From the NCBI GenBank assembly GCA_910574455.1, contig CAJSYZ010000012.1:1481317-1545316 (forward strand): DNA of 64,000 nt. Direction: 5' to 3'. Below are positions 21,360 to 33,976 of this stretch, piece after piece. A program made the translations under genes and the position numbers. Numbering within the stretch: the first letter of the stretch is position 1; every line of letters starts with the position of its first letter. Under the pieces are notes generated by a model that was given only the letters and a program-made list of their open reading frames with translations, was not told the origin of the DNA and searched no databases. Source of the DNA: Trichaptum fuscoviolaceum (Eukaryota; Basidiomycota; Agaricomycetes; Hymenochaetales; Trichaptaceae).

Positions 21360-24300
21360 CTAGTATCTTTTCCTTCCTCTCTTTGCAATACTCACCATAG
21401 ACCCTGCCTTCTGGATTATCCGGAAAAGTAAACCCAAGCGTACGCTTTCTGAGTCGGCCTCAATGAGCTTGATGAGACTTTTGCTTGGTTGAGCCTGCAG
21501 AGACCCGAAAAACACCAAGCAAATCATGAATATGCACGAGAATGCACCGCAATCATGTCCGTTTGTCTGACGAGGAACCTTGATTGCCTTGTTAGCAAGG
21601 GATAGTTGTGTAGGGTAGAGTTTCAGCTTACATTGTCTTGCATCTTCGTTTTCCATTTTGAGCGTACAAACTTCTGCTTTTCTTCTCTCGACTTGCGTTC
21701 CAACCAGGAAATAATTTGCTATAGAACCGGGAAGTCTTTCATTCAGTGTGTAATGCAATGGAATATGTGCCACCCACGTTAATATACGTGGAGTATGTCT
21801 TGTCAGACGCTTTTGCTGATGAAAGACTGTCGTAAACCTCAATAGTTGTTTTTTCGAAAACGATACAAGCGACAATCCAGTGGTCATTATTGACATGCAT
21901 TGGGAGAACGAGAGATGACATGTCAGATAATGAAATCTATCGATTTGTCAAATGTACACAGCTCATAAGTCTCTTCATAGTAAAGTGCAACTCACCATTA
22001 GCAGAGGATCCTTCTTAAGTCGTTGATCAGCCTTCCCTTTGATAGAGTTGAGAAAGAAGGTATGTGCAATAAAAACATCCTTGGGGCGCTTCGTCCTACA
22101 AGATGGAAGTTAATCACAAATGCAGTGCCAAGGTGTTGGTCCACGTACGATTTTTGAATTGCGTGAACCACTGCATTTACTAGATTGTCGTCAAACCAAC
22201 TGGGTGGCTGGAGGCGCTCCAGATGCTCTCTCTCTATCACCGCCATCCCAGCTTCCAGACTATGTCCTTTGCGGAACAATTCCAGGTCCTGCTTGTACTG
22301 TATATCCATTAGCTCGTGATCCTGGACATTAAAGGGCAGGGAGCACTCACCTCAGCCTTTAATAAAGTCCTCTCCTGGCGTGCAGATGCCATGGTCCATT
22401 GCAACGACATTATCACCTCCTGCAACGTTTTATCTTCTTCGTCTTGGACAGGAGTTGCGCGGCCATCACTCGAACACATTGCTGATTCCTCTGGGACAGG
22501 AGTTAACTCACTTGCCCCACTACTGGGTATGTCATCGACATCCATCGCGTCTGGCACCGAAGACTCTCCATTTTGAGCAACAACCCCTGCAGCAGGAACT
22601 TCCGGAAGACTTGGCGTAGCAACATCGTCTGCAGCTAGTGGTGAACCATTCCGATCGACATTGTTAGGAGCAGTTCCAATTTCATCATCTCCTTCGCCTT
22701 CGCCTTCGCCTTCGCCTTCGCCTTCGCCTTCATCGCCCTTGCCTTCGTCTCCCTCGCCTTCGTCTGCATCGCCTTCGTCTGCATCGCCATCTTCTCCCTC
22801 GCCTTCATATCCTTCGCCTTCCTCTGCATCTGCAACGTTGTCTTTGTCTTTGTCCTGTTCTTCGTCTATCTCCATCGCTACTGGTTGAACATTAAGATCC
22901 ACTCCATCTTGCTTATTCTGACTGGTTCCTGTCTTATCATATTCTTGTCCATCTTCAGGCATAGCTGTCGCATGATCTGAATGAAGAGTTAGATCAGATC
23001 ATTAACTATATTATGGATCCATGTCAGTGCTTACCTTCGAGGCGAGTATCATTAGGATGCATTGAAGGATCCATATCCTCTTTGGACTGGATGCAATCTA
23101 TATAATCGGGTCGAATAGCAACCTAACATGCATGAAATGAGAACAATCCAATGTCTCAATGATTTCACTTACGCATTCTTTTGCGCCTAGCTTATTTGAC
23201 CATTCATTCTTCATGCCTTTCCCCTTGAACTGAGACAGGAACGCCTCTAAAGTTTGTCGATCTAGGCCTTCTGTCTTACTGGAACGGAAGGACGATGCGG
23301 CAGAGATCCAGAATTCCTTGATGCCAGTAGGTCCTAACTCGACCAGTTTTCTCTTCACGGAATTCGCTTCCACATTGATGGAGAACGCTAACAGCAGGGC
23401 AATCGTGGCTGCCCAGAACCCGCAGGAACTACCATCAACTTGTACACCCAATGGCACATATGGGTAGTTCATCAGAGGTTCATCCAAAGGCTAATTAACA
23501 GGGTGAGGTGAATCATGAGCAATTACTGATCATGCATTGACTATTGACTACTTACCTTTTCCAGTCGCGCACCGTTGACAGTGTGGAAGAAACTAGTGAT
23601 GAGCTTTGGTCCACGTGCGTTGGTGCGGTTGGCGACATTCATTGAATCAAATGCCTTGAATTGCTGTTTCCTATAGTCGTGAAAGTAGATAATCCAATGG
23701 GTGCGTTGCTGATCGTGATGAAAAACGACCGCCTTCTCGAGGGTCTGGGCTGTACTAAGGTACCAACAATGAGCCAGAGCACCATCTCGAGGAAATGCAT
23801 CCTGTATAGAACATCAGCTTGAGATATCCATACCCAACAACGTCTTTGTACTCACCGAACCATCGGGCTTTATCGGAAATTCGTCATTTACCACCGACCA
23901 ATCCGCCGCGTCGATCTGCGTGGCAAATGATGAGTGGTTATGGGGAACAAAAATTGTACGAAGTTGGCATGTTCTCGACAGGGCGTGAAGTATAGGATGT
24001 ATACAGTGATCTAATTCGTCTTCGCGCATTAAGTAATTTGGGTTGGACCATAAGTCCCGGTACCGGCCTTGTGATATGGCCAAATCCTCATTGTCAAATG
24101 CTCCCTGTGTGACGACGACATCGTTGTTGATTGTCTCCAATATCTAAACAGAAAGATGTTAGTTAATTGACACATGATCACAACACGGCATTTTGCCCTT
24201 CGTACCTCTCTTTTGTCACTGTCTTGCTTGACTTTGGCAAACTCTGCAATGAGCTTCTTTGCTTCTTTCCTATCCTCGGGGTTCATTGCCGGTAGTAGAC

Positions 24301-27300
24301 TACCCTTTGGTTTGGGTCGAGGTCCGGGCTTCTGATTGAAGACGACTTTATCCTTTCCTTTTCGCTTCTTGGAGTGCATAGGTTTCTTCGAATTTCCACA
24401 GTCCACATCGTCTAAGAGATCTTTGTCGCTGGCTTTCTTTCGGTTGTGCAAGGGAGTAGTCGCTGCAGGTCGTCCGGCACTCGGTTTCACTACATATCAC
24501 CCGCGTCAGTCAACGAAAGCGTGCCTTATATGGATCATCTGCGACATACCTATCTGGAATCCATTTCCATCCTCTCTGGCTTCCTTCTGCCAATCTGAAT
24601 CAACTTTTCCTTCCTTGCCTGCCCGGTCTGGATCCTCCACTCCTTTCATGTTCGTTCCGCCTGTAACATATCAATCCATGAATAGGTGTAACATTGCACA
24701 ACTACATTCCAGCTTACCTTTGGGCTCGACAAGTGCCTTGAAATGATCTACCTGAGAGATGTCTACGTCTCTCCCAGTGTCATCATTATCCTCACTCTCG
24801 ACTTCTGTCTCTTTCTCCTTAAGCTTTTTTCTCTCCTCTGGTCCCAGTATCGTAGGAAATGGCCCAGTCTTTTCCATCAAGAATGCCTCAATGCTTTCAG
24901 TGTCCTTGTCTATGTTCGAATCTTTCGGGGGTTGGCCTTTCCACCTCATATTCTCTGTTCCGATTATCGTCTTCCCTTTCTTCCCTTTCTTCCTTTTCTT
25001 CCCTTTCTTCCCTTCCGAGTCTTCCGATGATTGTACGTCATCCGACTCGTTTTCGTTCTCTGGCACAACATAAGCATCGCGTTGCTGCCTGCGTTTCGGT
25101 CTCGCCGTTTCAGCTTCTAATGCGACAAATCTAATCAGTATGTACGCCACTAGTACGGATATACGACGACTTACTAAGGTAACTCTCCACAGGACCGTAT
25201 TTTTCTAGACAATCCTTCGCATATATATGCTCACATCTTTTTCCCGTTTGTGTGAATCTCGCGCAGGGGCATACGTGCTTTTCATGTTCAAGCTTCAGCC
25301 TGAGTGCCTGATGTCTTTCCTCTTCATCTAAAGACATGTTAGGGAAGTCAAAGGTGTTGCACACAGAACAATTTTCTCCAGTGTCCTTAGCACGTAAGTT
25401 CTCTAACTTGTTTACTACGAAAAATTTGCTTCCGGCATAATCCGACCACCGTTTGGCTCCCTGTTTCTTGACAACTGGTCTCATTTGTTGACTTACGACG
25501 TTCATATTAATTGACATAGTTAGTCAAGCAGCATATAGATCCGATTTTTTGTTAATTAAGTATAATATATGCATCCAAAACTTCTTTAACCTTTCCTAAG
25601 GACTAGCAATCACAATATAATCCCCTGTCTCTTCATCTCGAGTTACAGCTCCAGGAATGCTCCAAATACGATAGCCGAGTGCCCTCACTTCTTCCTGTGC
25701 TCTATCCGTTGACTTGCCTTTCGGTTCCCAGTGGGCGTAATAGGGGAACCAATCATTAACAAATATCAGCACCAGACGATATATACTATTCACACAGGAT
25801 CAGTAACATTTGACGACTTTTTAGTTAACCACTTACGACTTGTTAGCCCTACTGCGTAGGAAGACCTGGTCAAATGTCTTGAAGGCTCGCTCTATATAAT
25901 TGTTAGTCGAAAGGCCGTCATCGCGATATGTACCTGGTGGTAAGCCCATGTCCGTCCAATAATCTTTTTGATATGTTACTGATCAGCGTTTCGCACTTAG
26001 AAATTACTGCTCTACTCACTTACCATTCCTTCGTGAACCAGTTTGCTTCAAAATACGCCATAACGTCCGATTGCAGGCTTGTTCCGCCATCCATAATGCG
26101 TCTAATTCGGTCTGCGAACTCAGTCTTCTTCGTATTCCAGTCCGACATGTGTGCGCATCGCTGTAGCTCTCTCAGAGCCCAGAACATCATATTCTTGCGA
26201 TACTTATTCAGAGTTGGCCGCGTTTGTCGATCAGTTCCTTCATCTCTATCCCAGCGTAGAATTGCCTGCGACGATGTCATGATCTACAGACAATTCCGTC
26301 ATGTACTTGCACTTACCTGAATGACATGGAATTGACAGATGCGAATGGTCATGTCCGGCCATACTAATGAAGCAAAGGTCATTATTTTGCTAATAAGCGA
26401 CTGAGACTTGTGGCTTACCTCTCAATATACCATCTCTATTTGCTTTCGATTTATCAATCATGATGAACTTCGGCTTGAATTCATTATCCTTCACAATACG
26501 TGCAGCCTCTTCCAGCAGCTCCGTCTTCGAGCCAAGGTGTCCTTTGTGTACTGTACTTGTGCCTGAAAACGATGGCAGACTTTGAGAGAAGAGACGACAA
26601 GATTGAGGTCATATTACTTACCATTGCACAAAGCCTCAGCTTCTGCTTTCACGACTTCACATGTCTCCCTCAAGAACTTTTCAACGGTATCCGTCCGAAT
26701 ATCACTGGACAAGTATACGGTGCCTCCAATAGTATGTCAGTTATTGTATTATTATGGACTACCCGGATCCCGTACCTGGTACCATGTGTTTTTGCTTGTT
26801 TAAAGTCGTCAAGAGTGTCACGGGAGCTCTGTTCTCGTTCTTGTGTCTATAGCTCGAGTCAAGTCCACATCCGCGCTTGCGCGCATTCAATATAAGCGAT
26901 TGCGTCGAAAATTTGTCCTTCAGACCGGTCCGAAATTGGCCATCCCCGCTTTCAGTTTCATTCTCATATCTAGTTAACGGTAAGGCGTGGCTTAAAACAT
27001 AATCACATGCTGCACGTACGCAAATACTGAGTCCGGGTTGGCTTCGGCAAATACTCCAATGCTCCTCAAGGGGTCATTATCCATTCGTTCTGCTCTGCGG
27101 CATTGTTGAACAATATATTCAACTTCCTTTGCTGTGTGCTGTCGATATCGGGGTGTGAGGGCATGCATGTATAGTTTGGGAATCACTATGATAGGAAACA
27201 GCTTGAAGTCAGATGTATTCCCAATACCAGTACATCACTAACCTTTCTTAATTTGTGAGGTCGTGTGTCCGTGAAGTGTCACTAATTCTTTTATACCTTG

Positions 27301-28593
27301 TCGAATGTAATGAGACGGCCTAAGATCGCGTAAGTCTTTCACGTGGCCATGGGTGTGCTGCATGAATATGTGAGCGTGACCAAGATCGTCCGCATGAATC
27401 TCCACCTTTTTTTGGTTTTGAGTTTGCGGTCCAGTGGCTGAAGGACTAGGACTTACATGCATCTTGACATTGCACTTTCTCCTCGGCCGCTGTCTTTTGT
27501 TCCTTTCCCTAGGTAACAACTGGTCTTCTTCATCCATATGCTCTTCTTCGTCCTCTTCGTCGGTGGAAACCCCTTTACCTATTGTGCATTCATAGTCATC
27601 CTCGGCAGGAGTACAATTCTTCGCGCAGCGCAGGACGACTCTGAAGACTACACGATCGTCCTTCGGATCCACCGGATCCTCTCCTCGTCGCTGAACGAAA
27701 AAGGATCTCGCACGGATGTCTTTCGGTCTGTCCATAGGATGACCCACGAAAGAAACATCCACTGCATTGTTGTCCACCTGATACGTATGAGGGGTGTAAT
27801 CGTTCTTCTGTTGAGAGTGGATTAGTCCTGAAGATGGATTCGCGTTATCCATGCGATGAATGAATCCCTACCTGATTATCGAAGAAGCGGAAGAGATAAT
27901 TAGTTGTATGATGCCCAATGTATCGCCAACCATCATCGGCATAGTAGTGCATCACAGGTACTCCAGACACCTTCTTTGGAGTGTGACTGAGGTCTACATT
28001 CAACAACCCGAAGACACCCATCCCACCCGCCTTAATCTTTACCGAACGTCTGGGAGATAAATAATATTTTGGCACATTTTTGTGGGGGGCGGTGTGGATG
28101 TGGTGAAGGCTGAGTAGCGGGTCTGAAGCCTGCCATAGGATCTCCTTTAGGCCCTGGTGTCCTCTTCGCATTCCGTATCGCATTTTCCTTTCGCTGTTGA
28201 GGCTAACATTCATTTCAGGATGTCAATACGTGATTCAGGACGTCAGTTTGAACATGTCTCCTTACGGTCTCCTTTATCTTAACATACTTCTGAGCTTTTC
28301 TTGCACTAGCCTGTACCGTTGGACTGCTTGGCTCCTTCAAAAATGCCATTTAGCTTCCGACACGATTAAACTGCTTGCGTAGAGATGACATACCTCTGTC
28401 TCTTTCGATGGATCATGCGCATCTTTATTGTCTATCCTCGGTTTCTTTTACAGATGCATTAGTCTTAAATGCCGAAGGATGGAGATGAGCATTCTATCAC
28501 CTTCGGCGGCTGACCTTCGTTATCCGACGACTTCTGCGAGGCCTCCGTGTCTGAATATGTGGCGTTTTTGTGCGTGTACTTGATGTCTTGCAT
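21360..28593 (-). CDS. MULE transposase fused to two Ulp1-type protease domains
   Basis: Multi-exon gene. Proposed start at 28593 (MQDIKYTHKNATYSDTEASQ) with an early KKPRID signal. In order: an N-terminal region (28.2-27.2 kb); the transposase core with GLDSSYRHKNENRAPVT (first Asp, about 26.85 kb), FIMIDKSKANRDGI then ICQFHVIQ (second Asp, about 26.3-26.5 kb), and a distal acidic region; a SWIM finger CPCARFTQTGKRCEH (about 25.25 kb); a basic/acidic spacer; Ulp1-like domain 1 with THWIIYFHDY, FKAFDS and DGSSCGFWA (23.8-23.4 kb); an E/G/D-rich linker (22.96-22.3 kb); Ulp1-like domain 2 with NNDHWIVAC, EVYDSL and TNGHDCGAFSC (21.9-21.5 kb). Both protease domains keep the His-Asp-Cys triad. 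Exons join in frame from domain 1 through the linker into domain 2. The splice just after the SWIM finger (about 25130-25180) is unclear, so two genes or a frame lesion there are possible. Confidence 0.8.
22690..22830. repeat. CCTTCG hexanucleotide microsatellite in coding sequence
   Basis: Pure and then imperfect (CCTTCG)n on the plus strand. On the coding minus strand it encodes the (GE)n, D-rich acidic linker between the two protease domains of the transposase gene. Length changes in steps of six keep the frame. Confidence 0.85.
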
Positions 28594-29219
28594 TTTCGAC
28601 TTGTGGGGGTGAATGATGGATTCGACCGACCGGTGGACGGTAAAATTTTACAGCGTGAGATCATTTAACCGTCTGCTTCAACAAATACAAATACAAGGGA
28701 CTCAGCCATTTTCCAGTGACACTGACAGGAAATGTCTCCTCTATTACATACCGAACCCCCTTCTCCAATGAGCAAAAAGAGGGACTCATTATATGCGTTT
28801 GCTATACGCGGCAAGCATTGCATCCTCGGAGACTGCGGACTTGTGTTAAATATAGGCGTCTTCTTATGCGCCGCTCAAACTCACTAAGTGTGGTTCATGA
28901 ACGCGTTGACTAGCATACGCTGGCAAGTTAAATCCCATATTTACAAATGATAAAAAGGCAAGTTTAGTATTACAAAATAATCCAGGTAATTGTACCATAT
29001 ACTGACTATCTTTTTTTTTTTACCCCATCTTTGCGTCAAAGCTTGAAAGGACGTCCGCCCACGTTCTGATCCGAACGATATAAGGTTCAATGAAATGAAA
29101 TGACTGGGTACGACTTCCCATGATCTTGAAAGGGAATGGCTGTCCACGTCCTTCACGCCCTCATTGACTTGTCTTCATCTTTCGCCTCTATCCCTTCACT
29201 TACGCCCTTCATCTTCACC
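28594..29219. promoter_or_regulatory. Divergent intergenic region inside the transposon
   Basis: About 630 bp between the proposed transposase start (minus strand) and the start of the 139-aa gene (plus strand). No coding segment is supported. By position it should hold both promoters; I see no definite box. Confidence 0.4.
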
Positions 29220-29745
29220 ATGTTCACCTCTACCCGTTTCGCCAGCCTTCTCGGTTACGACGCACGCGTGTGTCCGTTCGAGATTGTCTTCGTTGACAAT
29301 CTGTTAGGCAATAAGAAGAACAAGGATGTACGGGCGAAGGTGGAGAAGTTAGTGGCCGATGTGGGGATGAACTTGGGGGTGTTGTACGACGTGATGCCCA
29401 CGTCAATTGCCGTCGTGTAAGTACTTAACACATTAAAAACCGTGACATTAACTCACTCATATGGCTAGACAATCGTTTCACAAACGAGACCGTCACTTGA
29501 CCGGTCGGGTCTACGTAGAGGAGGGGTATCTCGGGACTTTTCATATCCCTGATGCAAACAGCTGGGTGAGCACTCAAACAGTATCGCGAATGATAATGAA
29601 CTTACCTTGACTATGTTAGCTGGATTCTATGCAGGCCACTACGATGGTGATGCCTGATCAGCCAGGCGTACCTCTGCGTGTCTTTGCCGACGCGGATGAA
29701 CTAGCCTTCCGCGAAGAAGGCAATCCTATCATCAGGGTAGTGTGA
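29220..29745 (+). CDS. Transposon-borne protein, 139 aa
   Basis: Three exons, 29220-29416, 29469-29565 and 29620-29745, splice in frame to 139 aa. The start MFTSTRFASLLGYDARVCPF is preferred over an upstream in-frame ATG at 29136 because of its CACC context. The sequence is a compact mix of predicted strands and helices (FEIVFVDNLLGNKKNKDVRA; GRVYVEEGYLGTFHIPDANS) ending EEGNPIIRVV, without targeting signals or cysteine clusters. I do not recognise the family. Two clean introns and no internal stop argue for a maintained gene. It is divergent from the transposase. Confidence 0.6.
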
Positions 29746-30659
29746 GTCTTTCACCATCGTCATTGTCATCGTCATCGTCGTCATCGTCGCAGCGTCGTCT
29801 CTGATATCTCCCTCATATTTTGCTTCATCTGCTTCATTGTCATTATAATATTCTCCATTTTTACCATTCATGCAAAAATTCTTGCTTTGTCCATATGTAA
29901 TTATATCACATCCAAAAAGAGATCCGATCTTGTCGGTCTCTGCTAACGATCTGTATTCTACTGTAAGTAATGTACATGTATATAGACAATCTGTGTATCA
30001 TATAACTATTGTATAGTAAACGTGCTCGATCGTATAACACGCGTTGACTCACATCCCGTAACGATATTCTACATCCATGTCAGTGCTTCGGCAAGAAAAC
30101 TACAGAAAGGTGTCCTACTCGAATGAAAGACAGTAATTCAATCGGAAAGTTGAAAGAAAGATTAATTAGCTTCAAGCAGATCAGGGCAGAAATATCTATC
30201 TAGATCTATGACACATGTATATGGCGTACACGCGGATCAAATTGCTTTAAAGGGAATAAGACAACTCCATTTGAATTACATGTTGCCTATTACCGTAAAG
30301 TCCGAAATCAGCTTTGAATATCACATCTATCCGGAGACCCAGGGTCGAATGAGATCTACTCACCATATTATACACATCGTCTGGTCTTTCCGTTCACCGC
30401 AACATCAATCGACCCGTAAAGACTCATATCCGTGTTCACACTCGAACCTGTTAAGTGGTTGCAATGCCATATCCAATTCTAAAAATTGAGATCGACGCTG
30501 TCACTGGTCGTGGATCCTCACAGACTACGATTAACTTTTAACGTTTGGACATCAATCCCATACGAATCGGGGACGCGTGATCGAATGGCAATAATGTAAC
30601 GAACACCGTGATCGCAAAGACGCAATGGGAGCTATTTATGTAATACAGATATGAAAGTC
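29746..30659. other. Transposon interior without a supported gene
   Basis: Holds a (GTCATC)n microsatellite at about 29755-29790 and otherwise A+T-rich sequence with short frames only. Confidence 0.45.
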
Positions 30660-33455
30660 TCAAGCGCAATGATCGGTGATAAATCGTGCAGCCAGAATCC
30701 GTGCAGCTTTGTAAACCCTCTTTGTCTCCATCTCACATCTCATCGCATCTCTCCATTTCGAAGAGGATAATGGACCGCATCCCTTCTCCATGATTTCGTT
30801 CGTTCTGGAAAGGAACCACTGCTCGCAACGCGGCGTCCAGATGCCAAGGTTTAAACCACTTTCTTCAAACTTATTGAACGTTGGCCACCACGACTGTTCT
30901 GTCGGTGCGACGACTTTCGGGACTGCAAACATTTGTCAAGTACTCCATATTTGTGATCGCAAGACGTAGAAGTTCTTACCTTTGAAGCTGTATAATCCAA
31001 CAAACGTTGCCAATTCCTCAAGACTGACATCGTCGTCGAAGTACTCGCGTTTTTGACCATCGAGCATTATAGATACACGAATGCATTTCCCGTCTGCATT
31101 CCACGTAGGACCGCTAATCACATCGTATTCGTCCACCAATCCTTCCGCCAATCTGGATATTATACCGCCCCGTTTCACCACGGCACGAGCGATTCTCTTG
31201 TCCTGTAAGAGCTTCATTTTGACAGACTCATAGGCAATGTAGTCTGTCAGGTCAAGGACATGTCCTATTGGCCTAACGCCCAACCCAATCCGATTTCCAG
31301 TGAATACATCAGATTTCCGTAGTGATCGCCCTTTAGAGTCGCAAGTGGAGTCTGGCAGGGGTCGAAGGGTATAGAACGCCGTTTTCGTGTCGATGAGGTC
31401 TCGGATGATCTCCATCAATGACAATGGCCTTGAGCGTATGCATTGTGCAGCAGTGCAGGGGTCTTTCACCGCCAGAACCCAATCATTTCCAATGTCTTCA
31501 TTCCGATGACGTATAATGTATAAAGTTGTCTCCATATGGACGGCCTGGTGGACTACAACCGTTGAAGTTTGGTTACCCAGGAAAGATGGATTTTCCGGAT
31601 ACAAGTCGCATAGGGCACTCGGAACCTGATTGATGTCGATGTTTGGATGACCCACGGCATCTAAGTACATGACGTACTGGATGAAGCTTGCTTCCGCGCC
31701 GTCTAACATTGTGTACACAGGGGTATCGAACCCGTCGCCTATAACCCGAAGAGCCTTTTGCAGCTTTATCGGCGGCTTCTCCATTGACTCATACTTTGAA
31801 CCGTTGACGAACGCGTACCCGAATCGAAGGCTTATAAGGTCGAAGGCTTCTAACACGACCCCTCCGCTGTCTCGCCTTTTTTGACCCGCAAGGTCCTCTG
31901 GTTTGAACGAGTTAGTCATCAGGTCCAGCTCAGCAGTCTCTGCGTCAATTGCAGAACCGCTCAGCCAACCTCCTAAAACGTCCTCATCATGCATTTCGTA
32001 TTCCGAGGTGGTAACGTCGAAATCGTCTTCAACATCGAATGTAATGGCGGATGGGTCAAGTTCGTGACACAATTCCCATACATTCTCGACACAATTATAC
32101 CATCGCTGTGTGTCTGCGAACATGCTCCAAGCCTGTTCTACGTTCGCTCGATTCACACGAGCGCGAACAGGTCGTTGATTCTCATCTCTGTCCCATTCGT
32201 ATACGAAGGCACCGCGTGTTCCAGGACACTGAAAAGACTTTGCGGCTTCCTGACGTTGCATCCACTTCGTACGTTTGAGTTGATCCGCATTCGCTAGTGC
32301 CTCAGCAATTAGGACTTCTTTCTTCTTTATCCATGCGTGCACGTCTTCGTGAATACATGTAGTCGAGTCCTTTGTCGTCTCCGCGAATCGGACTTGCTTG
32401 GAAGTGTTCGCGCAAGACTGATCCGTAGTCACTGCAGGCGGTAGCGTAGTGGCCGGTTTTGGTGGCGTAGCTGGTTTCGGTGTAATCCAGACTTGCGCTT
32501 CGCTTGACTCCTTCTGAGAAGGCCCGAAGGTTTTAGCCAAATCGAGGGTCCAGGTGGAAGAGCAGGTATCGTAAGGTCCTTTTCCCCATATGATCCAGAC
32601 TGGGACATTGGAGACAATGAGGGCAAGTAATTTTGAACTATAGTACCAATCATTCGGCTTTCTGAGCACTAATCCGGCTCTTCGAATTCGAAAATCACAT
32701 ATGGCGGACATGCGAAGCTCCCACAACCATGCAGGATGGATTCTGCACTTGTATTGCAACGTTTCCACCCATGACTTGTCCAGCATTACGTCGAGATCCA
32801 CCCCAGGTGTATAGAGTGACCAGAACGTCAGGAGTCTGTGAAGAATTGCAGCCCAGGACGCATGAGCGATCAGAGCCTGGAACGCATCCCTTGAACGTTG
32901 GATAGCCGTCCGAGCAGCGTTACTCGAACTGTATGAGTCCAAATACCCTTGAAGGTACGGGGGAGGGGGAAATTTGTACTCCAGAGGAACAAGGGGTTCC
33001 CCTGAATGTTCCAACAGGCAAAGAGCTACTCCCTTCAATGCTCGCTCCAGGGACTGCCAACGGGATGCAACAGTCGGGTCCAGAGAGTAACGACTACCAG
33101 TCTGAACAAGAGGGTATTGCTCGATGGTTTGAGATAGGCGCCCAAGGATGGCCCCAGAGTAGTCAGGCACTGCTGGGGCAGCACATAGATACGGGAATTC
33201 CTTAGATTCGTAAGCGGGAAGATGCAGATGGCGAAGCCTAGGTGTAGAATAAGGATCGACTTGCGATGGAAACGGACGATCTGTGTTGTAGGCTATAACT
33301 AGATCGCCGTCGATCCTCATGACGTGTCGTCTTTCAAGTATGTACTTCTCTTTCGCCACCATAACGGATGGCGGTGTCGAAGAACCTGAAGTAATGCTCA
33401 AATCAATTAGCAAAACGCCGGTCGCCATCAATAGACAAAGGGACTCACTTTCCAT
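30660..33455 (-). CDS. Large Agaricomycete-type protein of unknown function
   Basis: A long exon (30980 to about 33455, over 800 codons) joins through a GT..AG intron to a last exon at 30660-30922. The product is about 0.9 kaa. The last exon contains EQSWWPTFNKFEESGLNLGI and a Cys/Trp motif (CEQWFLSR), features I associate with a family of large uncharacterised proteins widespread in mushroom-forming fungi. The middle has a conserved-looking WELCHELDP acidic stretch and the segment LISLRFGYAFVNG. The N terminus is uncertain: a GTGAGT donor at about 33446 and an acceptor near 33390 suggest that the first codons of the open frame are intronic and a short upstream exon exists. No catalytic motif, membrane helix or signal peptide is visible. 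Not a known transposase, so probably cargo. Confidence 0.65.
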
Positions 33456-33976
33456 TGAATGCGAGTAAAGCCTAGAAAGGGGTTGGAAGTCAGGATGTGG
33501 TTGAGGATAGGAGAAGTGCCCACGTACTGTAGCAGATAAGAAATCGGACCACTTTTACCCCTCTTCGCAACCGAATTTAGTCTATACCCAGCTCGCCTCG
33601 TGGGTGATATTCAGTAAATGTTATTTATATAGAACACGTACTTGGTCAATATACGAATAAGGATATTAAGCACTCTAAATAGAGAAAGAAAACGAAGATG
33701 GTAGTCATTTTTCATCGGCAGACTCTATGTACATACATAACTATTCAAAACGTAGATGACACTGGGGTAGAGTGGTGTCCTAAATGATGAAGATACCACT
33801 TTTTTAAAGGAACGTATTCACACATTTCTTTTGATACAAACACTGTCATACGGAAGTCACCATAACATGAAAGTGCAGAACAGACCGAAACGATGAATAA
33901 CGGGGAAACGAAACTGACGAGTAAGACGAACGAGAGACCAGAAGCTCCATTGTGCCGCGACATCAAGGAAGGTGAT

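Noticed and set aside
22661..22888. Plus-strand Ser/Pro-rich frame (SPSPSP repeat)
   Set aside because: Antisense product of the CCTTCG microsatellite; the minus-strand acidic linker joins in frame to protease-coding exons on both sides.
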